A DNA stretch of 64,000 bases from Anodontia alba (lineage: Eukaryota; Mollusca; Bivalvia; Lucinida; Lucinidae), in contig OZ024821.1 in the NCBI GenBank assembly GCA_964016985.1, forward strand, positions 18,211,293 to 18,275,292, given 5' to 3'. The notes under the pieces are model-generated. The model was not told the origin of the DNA. It saw nothing but the letters and a program-made list of their open reading frames with translations, and did not search any database. Shown piece by piece: positions 1 through 12,169 of this stretch (positions are counted from its first letter, which is position 1; each line of letters starts with the position of its first letter). The position numbers and the translations under genes were made by a program.

Positions 1-124
1 CCAGACAATGTTGGCTTAATTGGGATCAATATTACCTTAGATGAAATAAGTTAATTTTATGAATTTTGTTTTTACATTTGAAAGAATTCATTTCTGTTAT
101 ACCGACCTCAACCGCCTAACTACA

Positions 125-1100
125 AGGGCGAGTCAATAAAAATCCTGCCTAACTTATTTCTGGCTGAGATCGATCTCTTCTTTTTTGATGTAATTGCCCT
201 CTAGAATGATGCACTTAGACCAACGGTGTTCCAGTGCCATCAGCCCAGAACTGAAGAAGCCAGGGTCCTTGTCTCTGACCCACTCCTCAACTGCCGCCAC
301 AACTTCTTTGTTGGACCAGAAATGACGTCCACATATATCCTTTTTCAAGTTTGGGAATAGGAAATAGTCACTAGGAGCTAAGTCCGGAGAATAGGTGGTG
401 TGCGGTATTAGCTCGTACCCATTCGCTCAACAGCATCCATTGCAATTTTGCAAGTGTGGACTCTCGCATTGTCCTGTTGGAGCAGAATCCCTTTGGAGAG
501 TTTACCTCGGCATTTTTCATGGATCACAATTCTCAATTAGTCGAGCAAATTTGCATAATACGCACCTGTTATTGTACTTTTCTTTGCTAAAAAGTCCAAC
601 ATAATAACACCTTGTGCATCCCAAAATACAGTTGCCATCATCTTGCCAGCAGTAGGTTGCGTTTTGAAATTCTTTTGCCTTGAAGACCCCGGCCCTTCAC
701 TTTGGCGATTTTGAGCTTTATTCTCTGGTTCATAATAATGAACCCAGGTCTCATCTACAGTCACCAGAAGTGAAAGGAAATCATCTTCCTTTGACCTAAA
801 CCACTTCAACATTGCGCTGTATACTGATATTCTGGTTGCCATTTGCTTATCGCTAACGGATTTTGGGACCCAACGGGCTGTTAGCTTGTGCATACACAAG
901 CGATCATGTAAAGTTGTTGGAACACTACCATGTGAAATGTGTAATGCATTCGCTATTTCTTCCACCTTAATTCGCCTATCAGAGTACACCAGATCCCGTA
1001 CTTTGTTACAATGAGTGCAATAAGTAATTTACTTCTACTCCTAGCTAGGTACTGTTCTGTGATAATATCCTCTTTGGGGTCTCTCATTTGACTAAGGCAT
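125..1100 (-). pseudogene. mariner transposase relic (mauritiana-like)
   Basis: This is a broken DDD transposase of the Tc1/mariner superfamily, a DNA cut-and-paste enzyme. On the - strand, 989-537 reads 150 codons with a helix-turn-helix-like segment, the linker WVPKSVSDKQ (family form WVPxxxxxxQ) and the first catalytic block DETWVHYYEP. The second block, LLQQDNARVHT, is readable around 530-450. A one-base frameshift near 410 then separates it from SPDLAPSDYF. The C-terminus (ALEHRWSKCIILEGNYI) continues at 348-154. Upstream of 990 the frame is scrambled, so the N-terminus is lost or heavily decayed. GGGCGAGTCAATAAAAATCC at 126-145 looks like the mariner 3' terminal region; no clean opposite terminus was seen. 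It is inactive. Family assignment is strong, the lineage less so. Confidence 0.88.
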
Positions 1101-1433
1101 CAAATTAAGGCATTCTCCTCCGTCAAATTTGTTTGGCCCTTTCTAATTGGCCCCCAAAATAGAAGGGAAGGCAATGATCAGGAATCGATACAATTATCCC
1201 ACACTTCCCATCAGAGACAACAAAGGGAAAGAAACACAAACATGAAATAACTAGACCCTAATAGAAACATCACTAGCAGAAAGCCAAACGGACAGTTACT
1301 TTCCCACAAAGTAGCCAAATGACTATCCAAAACAAAAAAAATGTAAGTGACACTCACATTCAAAGACAAACTATAACAAAAATAAACCATGACAGAAGAA
1401 CCGCCTAGGAATGGTCAGTGAAAAGTATTTCAC

Positions 1434-1464
<31 letters not shown>

Positions 1465-1949
1465 GCTTAAATCGATTTTACGTGGCCACAATCTTACTTC
1501 TGCTGCGGTTTAGACACATAATTTCTTCAGTCCACAAGATGGCTTCCTAACTCATCAGTGCTACATTTCCGAGAACACAAAAAATCAACTAATTACAGAC
1601 ATGAAACAACAATGAGGATTCGACAGCACGAAACAACTGAAATGCTGGAGCAAAAGAAAACCTACCTGACATATTTCTAAGTAAAAACCTTGCTTGGGCT
1701 ATACAAATTTCCCTCGATTGATCTCAATATGCATGGGATTGACGCATCCCCATTCCCCCACCCCAACTGTTTTCAATACATGGGGTTGACACTTTATCCT
1801 CCAGACTACTTCTGCACCAGATCAATGTTTTCAGCAGAACTGAGCTCACTCCATGAACCATCGAAAGCTGAATACCATGTCCCCTATTTTCTCCAAAAGG
1901 GCTGAGGAAGGGGGATGTTGGGTGAGGGGGTGGGGTGGAGTACAACAAT
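1101..1949. other. non-coding stretch with poly-G tract
   Basis: No gene was recognised. The open frames on both strands at 1690-1957 overlap and show no family signature. The only distinct object is the 30-base G run at 1436-1465. Confidence 0.5.
1436..1465. repeat. poly-G homopolymer (30 bp)
   Basis: An uninterrupted run of 30 G. Its length is likely to vary and to be sequenced unreliably, and it could form G-quadruplex DNA. Confidence 0.95.
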
Positions 1950-2130
1950 GTTTTCATTGGGTAACCTACCTACTATTTAAAAACATACTATAATTTACTG
2001 GATCAAAATTCTACCTACCTACTGTTTAAAACTGTACTAAAATTACTGGTTAAAATTCAAGAAGTAGTTAAAACAAATGTCCTTTCTTAGTAACCTAACT
2101 GTCTTGAACTCTATTAAAAGTCAATTGCTA
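1950..2130. repeat. left copy of a flanking direct repeat
   Basis: Contains GGGTAACCTA, ACTGTTTAAAACTGTACT and several GGTTAAAATTC words. The same words recur in the same order at 4605-4835, on the other side of the tandem element. The two copies therefore bracket 2165-4598 as a direct repeat. Confidence 0.6.
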
Positions 2131-2164
2131 GATTCTGTACGAAGTTAAGCAGTTGTAACTAGAC

Positions 2165-4598
2165 AAAGTGCCCAGTGGGGCACGTATACCCCCGACCAGC
2201 GCTATCGCCAGTTTTTAACGAGCTCAAAATATGTAGCTTTGACTCTGGAGATGGCAGGATGGATGAATTCCATGCTGATAGCTATATCCCCTAAACCTCT
2301 CGGTAGGAGGATAACGAAATTCAACAAAAGATCTTGATGGTATAGCTATATAAACTTAGATGCAATTTTTTTTTACTTTTATATGAAATTTCTAAGTCTG
2401 TGACCTTGACCTGAAGGTCATACCCTATATCTACCAACATGTCAAATATAAATGAAATTCCTCAAAGGTTCTTGATGGTATAGCTATATAAACTTAAACA
2501 CAAAAAACTTTGACTTTTTTATGAAAATTCTAAGTCTATGACCTTGACCCCAAGGTCACCCCTGGGGTGGGGATGGTGCTAATAAAAACGTTTGACCTAT
2601 ATCTACCATCATGCCAAATATGAATGAAATCCATCAAAAGGTTTTCAAAATATGAACAATGTATGAACAAATAATGTTTCAAAGGACGGACAGACAGACA
2701 AAAAGATTTCTTGCTGATAGCTATATCCGCTCAACCTTTCAGTTAAGGGATAATGAAATTTAATAAAAGGTCTTGATGATATGGCTATATAAACTTAAAC
2801 GCAAAATTTTTTACTTTTATATGAAAATTCTAAGTTCGTGACCTTGACCTCGGTCACACCAGGGGTGGGGATCATGCGGAGTAGACGCTAGGCCGATATC
2901 TACCAACATGTAAAATATAAATGAACTTCCTCAAGGTCACAAAAAACTTTGACTTTTTTATGAAAATTCTAAGTCTGTGACCTTGACCCCAAGGTCACCC
3001 CCGGGGAGGGGATGGTGCTGATAAAAACTTAAGACCTATATATATACCATCATGCCAAATATGAATGAAAACCATCAAAGTGTCTTCAAAATATGAGGTC
3101 TTATAAACTTTAACGCAAAAACTTTGACCCTAAGACAAAAATAGAGTATGAACGAATAATACTTCAACGGACTGACAGACAGACGAACAGATTCCTTGCT
3201 GATAGCTATATCAGCTCATTCTTTCAGTTAGGGGATAATGAAATTTAATAAAAGGTCTTAATGATATGGCTATATAAACTTAAACGCAAAAATTTTACTT
3301 TTATATGAAAATTCTAAGTTCGTGACCTTGACCTCGGTCACACCAGGGGTGGGGATCATGCGGAGTAAGACGCTAGGCCGATATCTACCAACATGTAAAA
3401 TATAAATGAACTTCCTCAAGGTCACAAAAAACTTTGACTTTTTTATGAAAATTCTAAGTCTGTGACCTTGACCCAAAGGTCACCCCCGTGGAGGGGATGG
3501 TGCTGATAAAAACTTAAGACCTATATATATACCATCATGCCAAATATGAATGAAAACCATCAAAGTGTCTTCAAAATATGAGGTCTTATAAACTTTAACG
3601 CAAAAACTTTGACCCTGAGACAAAAATAGAGTATGAACGAATAATACTTCAACGGACTGACAGACAGACGAACAGATTCCTTGCTGATAGCTATATCAGC
3701 TCATTCTTTCAGTTAGGGGATAATGAAATTTAATAAAAGGTCTTAATGATATGGCTATATAAACTTAAACGCAAAAATTTTACTTTTATATGAAAATTCT
3801 AAGTTCGTGACCTTGACCTCGGTCACATCCAGGGTGGGGATCATGTGGAGTAAGATGCTAGGCCGATATCTACCAACATGTCAAATATAAATGAAATTCC
3901 TCAAGGGTCTTGATGATATAGCTATTTAAACATAAACACAAAAAGCTTTGACCTTTTTAATGAAAATTCTAAGTCCGTGACCTTGACCCAAGGTCAAGCC
4001 AGGGGTGGGGATGGTGCTGATAAAAACTTTAGACCTATATCTACCATCATGCCAAATATAAACGAAATCCATCAAAGGGTCTTTAAAATATGAGGTCTTA
4101 TAAACTTTAACACAAAAACTTTGACCCTGTGATTTTTTTTACAAAATTTCTAAGTCTGTGACCTTGACCCCAAGGTCACCCCCCAAGTGGGGATGGGGCT
4201 AATAAAATTTTTAGACCTATATCTACGACCATGCCAAATATGAAATAAATCCATCAAAGGGTCTTCAAAATATGAGGTCTTATAAACTTTAATACAAAAA
4301 CTTTGACCCTGTGACTTTTTTTTACAAAACTTCTAAGTCCGTGACCTTGACCCCAAGGCAATCCTTGGGGTGGGAATGGTGCTAATAAAATTTTTAGACC
4401 TATATCTACCATCATGCCAAATATGAACTAAATCCATCAAAGGGTCTTTAAAATATGAGGTCTTATAAACTTTAACGCAAAAACTTTGACCCTATGACGG
4501 AAAGACGAACGAATGAACGAACATACGTACGAACGTACGTACATTCAGAAAAGCGAAAACTATATACCCCCACATACTTCGTATGTCGGGGGTATAAT
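2165..4598. mobile_element. tandem-repeat-bearing element with terminal hairpin (Helitron-like candidate)
   Basis: Begins near GTATACCCCCGACC (2184) and ends in the hairpin TATACCCCCACATAC...GTATGTCGGGGGTATA (4563-4596). Inside are repeats built from boxes such as GTGACCTTGACC, AAGGTCAC and AACTTTGACC. A longer unit is seen where the block starting with GACAGACAGA and TTGCTGATAGCTATAT recurs at about 2686, 3171 and 3656, giving a period of 485 bp with very little divergence between the last two. Just before the end lies a run of GAACGWACG words. There is no coding capacity. Internal tandem units plus a 3' hairpin suit a non-autonomous Helitron-type element, but no diagnostic CTRR end was proved, so the class is inference. 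Confidence 0.6.
2686..4140. repeat. 485-bp tandem repeat (about three units)
   Basis: The starts of equivalent words at 2686, 3171 and 3656 are 485 bp apart. Units two and three are almost identical, including GGCCGATATCTACCAACATG and AGTATGAACGAATAATACTT. This implies a recent duplication or ongoing homogenisation. Confidence 0.8.
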
Positions 4599-4604
4599 TA
4601 ATGT

Positions 4605-4835
4605 TCTTACTGGGTAACCTAACTAGGATTTAACAATGCACTAAAACTAATGGGTTAAAATTCTATCTGCCTACTATTTAAAACTGTACTTAAATTAGTG
4701 GTTAAAATTCTGTAAGTGGTTAAAATTTCTAAAAGTGGTTAAAATGCTAAAAGAAGTTAAAATTCTAGATATAGTCAAAAACAAATAGTTTGGGTAACCT
4801 AAACAGTCTTTATCTCTATTAGAAGTAATTTTTTA
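4605..4835. repeat. right copy of the flanking direct repeat
   Basis: Partner of 1950-2130. It opens with GGGTAACCTAACTAGG and carries four GGTTAAAAT words. It then repeats the AACCTAA...GTCTT...TCTATTA series seen after the left copy. Confidence 0.6.
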
Positions 4836-5349
4836 GTCCCCACTCCTTTTTGAAGAAAAGGTGACATGTTATTCTGCTTTCCATGGTTCATGGTGCATGG
4901 TAAGTAGTTCCGCACCCTCTGACAGATGCATGTACCTAGTGTCCATAATTCCTTCTCCAGTTTTATGCTGATCTTTTTTTAAAACTGTACATGTTTTTGT
5001 CATGGTCTGAAACTGTGCATGTGATCTGGATATAACCCTCTAATTAATTTGTATCACTATCTCTGCATTTTGAACTTAATCATTTTTCAGGCTCAGATAC
5101 TAGCTAACAAAGTATGTAGGCAGTGGATACCTAGAGTCTGCACTCCTAGTTCTATGCTGATTTTAATTGTACAGGTGTTTTTGTCATGGTCTGAACACAT
5201 GATGCATGTGATTTGAATAGAATCCTTAGATTAGTTTTTTATCACATTTTCCACATTTTGAACTTAAAAGTGGAACACAAAGTTTAAGCATGTACTGCAA
5301 AGTAAAGCGCTTCTTAAACCATGAATACTGATACTAATTTGATCAAAAT
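4836..5349. other. AT-rich spacer with a local duplication
   Basis: No gene. The phrase TTTTGTCATGGTCTGAA occurs twice (about 4997 and 5169), each followed by a GCATGTGATYTG word. This suggests an old duplication of about 170 bp. Confidence 0.45.
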
Positions 5350-7930
5350 CGGTCAAGAATTAAGGAATGAAGAGGAGGACCAGTAGGCGTGTTGCCTGCA
5401 AGAGAGACTTTATTTGTTTTGTAGTTATCTCCCCTTAAGAGGAAATCTTGGGCCATAACTCCCATACTGTTTGACAGAATTTAATATCTGATAGGAATGA
5501 AGAGGAGGATCAGTAGGCATGTAGCTTGCAAGAGAGACAACTCACTATCTTCAATATGTAGTTATCTTCCTTGAAGCAGAAATTCATAAACACATCCTTG
5601 TGCGCTCTTTAATTTTGATTCCCTTAGACATATTTTGATAATATTTGATAGGAATGAAGAGGAGGACCAGTAAGCATGTAGCGTGCAGGAGAGACAACTC
5701 CCATGATCTTCGTTATGTAGTTATCTCCCCTGAAGTTGAAATACTGTGCAGGCCATAACTTACATACTGTTTGAGATAATTTGATAATATTTAGTAGGGA
5801 TAAAGAGGACCAGTAGGCCTGGCATGTGCATGAGAGACAACTCTCACTTTATTATGTAGTTATCTCCCCTGAAGCAAAAATTTGTAGATGCATTCCTTGT
5901 GCACTCCATAACTTTGATATCCTAAAACATATTTTGACAATATTGGGCAGGAATAAAGAGGACCAGACGGTGCGTCTCGTCCAAGAGAGACACAACTCTC
6001 ACTTTCTTTGTTATGTAATTATCTCCCCTTTAGTTGAAATCTTGTGCAGGCCATAACTCCCACACTGAGATAATTTGATAATATTTGGTTGGGATGACTG
6101 ATTCATTGTGTTGGGGTTAAACGACATGTCAACCCTTGTGGGTCATTTTGTGTCCTTGCCAAGAGAAAGAGAGAAGAGAGATAGAAGAGATAGCAAAGGA
6201 GATGAAAGAGAGGGACAGGGAACGAAGAGGAAAATGAATGAAAGTGAAGAAACAGAAGAAATAAAAACATTCCCCCTCTACTCTTACCTACTGCAAGGAT
6301 AGCAGGCCTTACACAACTGAAAGCCTATTTCAGTTGCATACCCCTGTGACTTAAGATACATGACACCTTTGCCTCACCCAACCAATCCCCTTGGTAGGGA
6401 TGAAGAGGAGGACCAGTATGCATGTTGCACACAAGAGAGACAACTCTCACTTTCTACGTTATGTAGTTATTTCCCCTGAAGTAGACATCTTGTCCAGGCC
6501 ATAACGCCCATACTGCTTGAGATAATTTGATAATATATGGTAGGGACATGTATCAGGTCAGGTATGAGTGTCATTTGCAAGAAGGATAACTCTTGCTCTG
6601 TTGTTTAGTTATCTCCCCTGAACAAATTTCCAAGCCAAATTCTTGGGCACTCCTTAACTTCTTAATGGTTTGAAATATTTTAATAATATTTGGTAGCAGC
6701 ATAAAAATAACTACAAGGGGTGTCACATGCAAGAGAAACAACTATCACTTCCTGTGTTATGTAGTTATCTCCCCTGAGACTGAAATCTTAAGCAGGCCAT
6801 AACTCCCATACTGTTTGAGATAATTTGATAATATTTGATAGGGACATATCAGGTCAAGTAGAAGTATTGCTTGCAAGAAGGACAACTCTTGCTTTGTTCT
6901 TTTTTCTAGTTTTTTCCCCTGAATGAATTTCTAAGCCACTTGTGCACTCCATTACTTCTTAATGGTTTAAAATATTTTGATAATATTTGGTACATGCATA
7001 GATAAGGACCAGTAGGCATGTTGCGTGCAAGAAAGACAACTCTCACTTTGTTCATTATGTACTTATATCCCCTGAAACTGAAATCTTGTGCGGCCTATAA
7101 CTCCCATACTATGTGTGATAATTTGATGAGGACAATATATCAGATGAAGTAGCAGTGTCACATGCAGGAAGGACATTTCTTGCATTTTTTCTAGTTATTT
7201 CCCCTGAATAAATTACTAAGCTAATTTCTTGTGCACTCAGTAACTTCTTAATGGCTTGAAATATTTTGATAATATTTTGATGTTATTTGGTATAAGCATA
7301 GATAAGAACCAGTAGGCATGTCAAGTGCAAGAGAGACAACTCACACATTTTGTTATGCACTTATCTCCACTGGAGCTGAAATACTGTGCAGGCTATAACT
7401 CACAAACTGTCTGAGATAATTTGATAATATTTGGCAGGACATATATCAGGTCAAGGAGTGTCACATGCAAGAAGAACAACTCTTTGTTCTTTTATTTTCT
7501 TTTACACTTCACTGAATAAATTTCTTAGCCAAATTCTTGTGCACTCAATGGCTTCTTTATGGTTTGAAATATTTTGATATTTTGTAGAGGCATAGATAAG
7601 GATCAGTGGGCATGTTATGTGCAAGAAAGACAAACTCTGCTGTGGTTGTTTTCTAGTTACCTCCCCTGAATGAATTTCTAAGCCAAATTCTTGTGCATGT
7701 AGTTTGAAACATTTTGATAATATTTGGTAGAGGCATAGATAAGAACCGGTAGGTATGTTGTGTTCAAGAGTTAAAGATGAAAGGTCCCATTTTCTCCATT
7801 ATGTACTTATCTCCCCTGATGCCGAAATCTTTGAAGGCCATTAATCCCATACTGTTTGAGATAGCGTGATAATTTTTGGAAGATGTATATATCAGGGCAA
7901 GTATAGGCAAGTCACATGTGAGAAGGGCAA
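5350..7930. repeat. tandem array of ~150-bp units (about 16, diverged)
   Basis: Each unit shows, in order, GGACCAGTAGGCATGT, CAAGAGAGACAACTCTCACT, GTAGTTATCTCCCCTGAA, CAGGCCATAACTCCCATACT and GATAATTTGATAATATTTGG. Unit starts fall near 5373, 5500, 5656, 5805 and 5958, and so on to about 7890, at roughly 145-155 bp spacing. Divergence rises towards the right end. The array is interrupted by a SINE-like repeat at 6090-6385. Its order of boxes resembles the array at 29230-30930, so the two may be variants of one satellite or of one element's internal repeats. Confidence 0.85.
6090..6385 (+). repeat. dispersed SINE-like repeat
   Basis: Starts with TTCATTGTGTTGGGGTTAAA, passes through GGGTCATTTTGT, a purine-rich stretch and CCCCCTCTAC, and ends near AAGATACATGACACC. 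The same series appears reverse-complemented at 18690-18996. Being present twice in opposite orientation makes it an interspersed repeat. No tRNA-like head was seen. The short open frame inside it is not a gene. Confidence 0.65.
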
Positions 7931-8589
7931 CTTTTGCTGTTTGGATTTTTTACCCCAATAAGTATACATGTACATTTACCTTTACAAGGCATTTATTTTT
8001 GCTTTTTTTTTCTGAATATGTACACTCATAAATTCAAAGCATTGTGTATCCTGTACAAATAAATCACTTCAGAAACCACTAATAGATGACTTTTGACAAA
8101 AAATAAAAGAACATGCAAAAATAAAATCATTTACAGTTAACCTATTATTGTTTTCACTTATTATTTTGGTCATATTTCATACTAACTTTGCATCTTTTTA
8201 CTTTGCTTTGTTTCACTATATCCATGATATCTGATTGAAATATACACCAATTTTAGAAATGGTGGTTTGGTCAGGGGATTTGCCATCCCTTCTGATGGTT
8301 ATTTTTTTTAGCTTCAATACTATCAAACTACATACATGTACATAGTAGATACCTTTGAAGAATTTTTCAAATGAAGGGGAAATAAATTTTCCAAGAAAAC
8401 TGGATTTGATGTTTCAAGCAAATCATCTCCAAAGGTAATAATTTGAATGAAATGTTAAATCTTACTTTCTGGAAAAAATAAACTTGTCATCAATTTGTTG
8501 CCTACTGAATTTGCCCTTAGCATACTAAGTATAAATAAGTATAAAAAATACCTTTTGACAACTGATAAAGCCATAGCATGCAGTCATTA
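7931..8589. other. AT-rich stretch, nothing recognised
   Basis: A+T-rich DNA with short T runs and no convincing reading frame or repeat partner inside the window. Confidence 0.4.
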
Positions 8590-8910
8590 TGGCAATAATT
8601 TTGGGTACAGTATTAGACTCTTTGCTCTTGAAGTCCTGTCACAACTGCAGCAGACGGCAATAATTTTGAATTTTTTCTTTGTATATTGTATTTTTTAGAG
8701 ACAATAAGGCTTGCCATTTCATGCTACTCATCTCCTTGCAGATGCCACACATGAAATGCTAAGTCTTATTTTCCCAGATAAATAAAAAAAAAAACAAAAA
8801 AAAAAAAAACATTCTGCTACAATTTTGCACTTTGGGGTAATTTGGTCAAAATTACTGGAAAAAAAAAACAAAAAACTTCGCACAAATATCTGTCTAACAG
8901 CAGCATTTTG
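8590..8910. repeat. diverged fold-back repeat
   Basis: Left arm words ACAACTGCAGCAGACG and GCCATTTCATG are answered by CATGAAATGCTAAGTCTTAT and CATTCTGCTACAA on the right, with an A-rich spacer. The same arrangement is better preserved at 28640-28850, so the two are copies of one fold-back family. Confidence 0.6.
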
Positions 8911-9010
8911 GTGAAAATCCAATGATGTTTATTCAAGTTATCATCCAGAAATGAAATATGGATGGATGGACGTACGACTGACGGATGAACACACTGATGT
9001 CCAACATGAA

Positions 9011-9049
9011 ACCATAATACCCTGCCACTATCGTGTGGCGGGGTATAAA
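9011..9049. other. terminal hairpin like that at 4563-4596
   Basis: ATACCCTGCCAC, a 4-base loop, then GTGTGGCGGGGTAT forms a short stem. It follows a GGATGGATGGACG / GACTGACGGATG stretch, the same layout as the end of the element at 2165-4598. It may therefore mark the right end of a second such element carrying the 5350-7930 array. Confidence 0.5.
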
Positions 9050-9472
9050 AATGTATTCATTTTACTTTTCCATTTAGCAGTGTTGCATCTCAAATAATGG
9101 ACAGATCAGATTTTATTGCAATGGAAAAAATGTATTCATTTTACTTTTCTCTGTAGTCTGAAAGTGTTGCGTTTCTTTTTCAGTATATAAAAACAAAAAC
9201 AAACCTACCAAATCCATGGGACTATTTTTTCTTGAGTAACAGGAACTGCTACTATGACCCTCCCTGGTCCCATGATCTTCAAGAAATTTCAAATGGTACA
9301 TGTACTTGAAATTATAAAATTTTCGTTATTTGGCTTCAGTTCAAAGCTGGAATCTGAAATGACAAAGAAAATCTATGAGAGTTGTCCTTGGAAACAAAGA
9401 ACACTTAATTTTATAAGAATGAAGACTGAAGTCTAGCTTTTACTCACTCTTCATATGATAGCAATGTATGAC

Positions 9473-9639
9473 TGTGTTGAGGTTTTACAGCTCAGTCAAT
9501 TACCCATCAGGGTTATGTTGAGCATTGTAAGTTCACCTAACCACGTTTTCCTGGACAGTAAGTCGTTAACCAGTACTTGTGCACATTCTTTCGCCATAAA
9601 CTGAAAACTGGCCTTTTTCAGTCAGCAGAAGGGAGAGAA
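9473..9639 (-). repeat. tRNA-SINE body fragment, 5'-truncated
   Basis: Matches the body of the SINE at 20488-20794 (GTGTTGAGGTTTTACAG, CACATTCTTTCGCCA, AGCAGAAGGGAGAGAATG) but lacks the tRNA-like head. A second truncated copy follows directly. Confidence 0.75.
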
Positions 9640-9868
9640 TGTTTGTTTGTATTGAGGTTTTATGGCCCAGTCAACCAGATGGGGTCATGTCGAGCGCGGT
9701 CAATTTACCTAACCACACCTTTGCTGGGCAGGCTTCGTCCTCTAAGCAGTTAACCAAAGTGCACATTCTTTTGCCAGAAACTGACAATTGCCCTTCTTGA
9801 ATCAGCGGAAGGGAATGACCACAGAAAATGTTTCGTGATCAAGCGCCATGAAAGAAAGTTGCTGGACC
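9640..9868 (-). repeat. tRNA-SINE body fragment, second copy
   Basis: Contains TTGTATTGAGGTTTTATGGC, GGTCATGTCGAGCGCGGTC, CTTCTTGAATCAGCGGAAGG and the degraded end CATGAAAGAAAGTTG. The head with box B is missing. It is tandem with the fragment to its left. Confidence 0.8.
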
Positions 9869-9956
9869 CCAAAGGGGTTTAAACTTGTGTGTGACATATT
9901 TATTTCTTCATAAAATCTGTTGTAAAATGGTCTGAAAATTCTCTGAGATTTGTATT

Positions 9957-10712
9957 TTATATGGGAATTGCCTTCCAGATGGGCCAAATTCTGTGAGCTT
10001 TTATCTCACAGTGTGAGATATGGCATGTATGCTCTTTTACATCCTGAGGGCATAGATAAAGATGTAAACCAAGAGTTCTATTTACCTTAGTACACATGTT
10101 TCTGATATGTGTATTCCATCTCAAGTACATGTATTGTGTGATTGTTTTGCCTAGGTATTTAATGGAATCCACATTTCTGAGGACAGTACTGTCTAAGGTG
10201 TAAGAATTAAGCCTCAATCTATTTGCTGTGTTCCTAGTTATCTGCATTATATTGCATTCCACTGACTGAAATCTCGTACCCCATTTTCTGGCCCAATATC
10301 CTAGTCTATCTATATCCTTCTGAACTTCAACGAGTTGTCTGTGTCTCTGATTTCACAGCAAACACAGTCATCTGCAAAAAGTCTTATTTATGTCTGTGGA
10401 AATATCATTTCTGTTCAGAGAGAACAATAATGAGCCAAGAACAATCCTTTCTGGGACACCTGACAAAACTGGAGCCCATTCTGAAGTTTCACCATTTACA
10501 ACAGCTCATTGTGTTCTATAGTAAAGAAAGGAATCTATCCACCTGAGTGTCTTTCTGCCAATACAATAACCAAATAATTTGCTTTTAAGAAGTTCATGAG
10601 GCGGGGTGTCAAAAACCTTCTCGAAGTCCTGAATAAATGTGTCAACCTGTCCTCCTTTGTCCAAGATTTTTACCCAATCATTTATAACAGCCCAAACAAA
10701 AAATTTAAACAA
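9957..10712 (-). pseudogene. non-LTR retrotransposon reverse-transcriptase relic
   Basis: Read on the - strand. 10712-10506 gives VINDWVKILDKGGQVDTFIQ then DFEKVFDTPPHELLKSKLFG, the palm motif A region of a LINE-type reverse transcriptase. 10505-10263 gives, across frameshifts, a GVPxxxVLG-like block and KDIDRLGYWARKWG. 10262-9957 gives CNIMQIT...SIKYLGKTIT, the usual segment after the catalytic core. The catalytic FADD box is not intact. At least two frame changes and stops make this inactive. The related fragment at 16345-17045 covers the downstream part of the same protein type. Confidence 0.82.
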
Positions 10713-11648
10713 TAAATTGCCACTAAATGGTCTAAGTATTGCCAGAAGATGGTGAAATCACAATTTGTTACCCCCAACTTGTGACCATTCATTCAACAGA
10801 TCATCATGATATCAGAATAAGTTTAATGCCTGTTTTAGCTTTCTGATTTAAAAACAAGTTATTGGCAATTCCCTAACAATCAGTTAACTTTGAACTTTTC
10901 AGAAGACACTCTTTTGACAATCTTTTTAGCTTTAACATTTTAAGCTAGTGATTTTTTGACGATCTTCAAATTTGACCATTTCCACTACCCGATCTTCAAA
11001 CAATCTTAATCAATCTTCACCTTCGACAGAGTTCATATTGAACTCTGAAGGATCCTGGTATTAACACATTAACCCTGGCCAGTTTGTTCTGATTGGCTAA
11101 ATTTCAAACGAAACATCCTTCGTTAAAAATCATGCAAGAATGAGAGACAGCTTTACACAAAAGTTTTAGTTTAAAATGGAATTTTCATACTAACACATGA
11201 ATTTGTGATACTGATGCAGTTTCAAGTGAGTTCTTTTTTTCACTTTTATTGATAGATGCATGTTTGAAGTAAAAAAATGAGCAAGCTGAAAACAAAAAAA
11301 ACAAAACAAAAAAACAACAAACAAACAAAAAACAACACCTTGAAGTCCTATAGTTTTTATGTGAATGGAGGCATGATCAGGCATGGCGTAAAATTCTCTT
11401 CGAGCTTAATTCTGTTTAAGTTATACTGACAAAAAACTGAAACTGTTTGGTTTAAACATATTTTATTATCCAAATATTACATAACACTATACATTGTAGC
11501 ACATAAGAAATAGGATCAGAACGAAAGAATGACTACTTATTTAGTTCTTCTCCTTAACAATTACAGTTGTACAAATAGTGACGGAAAAATGTTAAACAAT
11601 ATAGATCTCAATTTGTGGATGTGAATTAAGGATGCAGATTTGAAAGAA
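10713..11648. other. AT-rich spacer
   Basis: No gene recognised. An AAAC-rich low-complexity patch lies at 11288-11335. The words GATCTTCAAA/TTTGA recur around 10963-11010. Confidence 0.4.
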
Positions 11649-11859
<211 letters not shown>

Positions 11860-11879
11860 AGCAATGATAAGATAACGAA

Positions 11880-12169
11880 AGCAATAAAAAAAAAATAATA
11901 ATTATATATATATACTTGAAATGACAGTAAGGTCAGAATATCAATTAAAGAGCCATAACTGTTAACTGGTTCATACTAATGCCACTTCTAAGGCTGATAA
12001 AATCAGTCGTAGAAGTCGCTTTAATATATCACAAGACCTTAAGGGATTTTAATAAAAACAATTGGGGGGGATAAGGGCAGCGCTTCCCTGGTAAGTTTCC
12101 CACAGAATCTACTAACGTTTCAATAGAGAGTTGCATGTACAGAACATTGTATTTAAATGGCTTCAACAG
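11880..12169 (-). other. probable 3' UTR of the jockey-like element
   Basis: Lies directly after the stop codon of the reverse-transcriptase frame and before the microsatellite. It has no coding potential. A contiguous 3' UTR of about 290 bp ending in a simple repeat fits non-LTR retrotransposons, but no second copy is present to define the end. Confidence 0.45.

Noticed and set aside
6108..6302. 64-codon charged protein
   Set aside because: Lies within a dispersed repeat whose inverse copy is at 18690-18996; the purine-rich stretch gives Glu/Lys/Arg by composition.
5350..7930. CRISPR-like regular repeats
   Set aside because: Repeats are ~150 bp, diverged and contiguous, with no short identical repeats or unique spacers, and the genome is eukaryotic.
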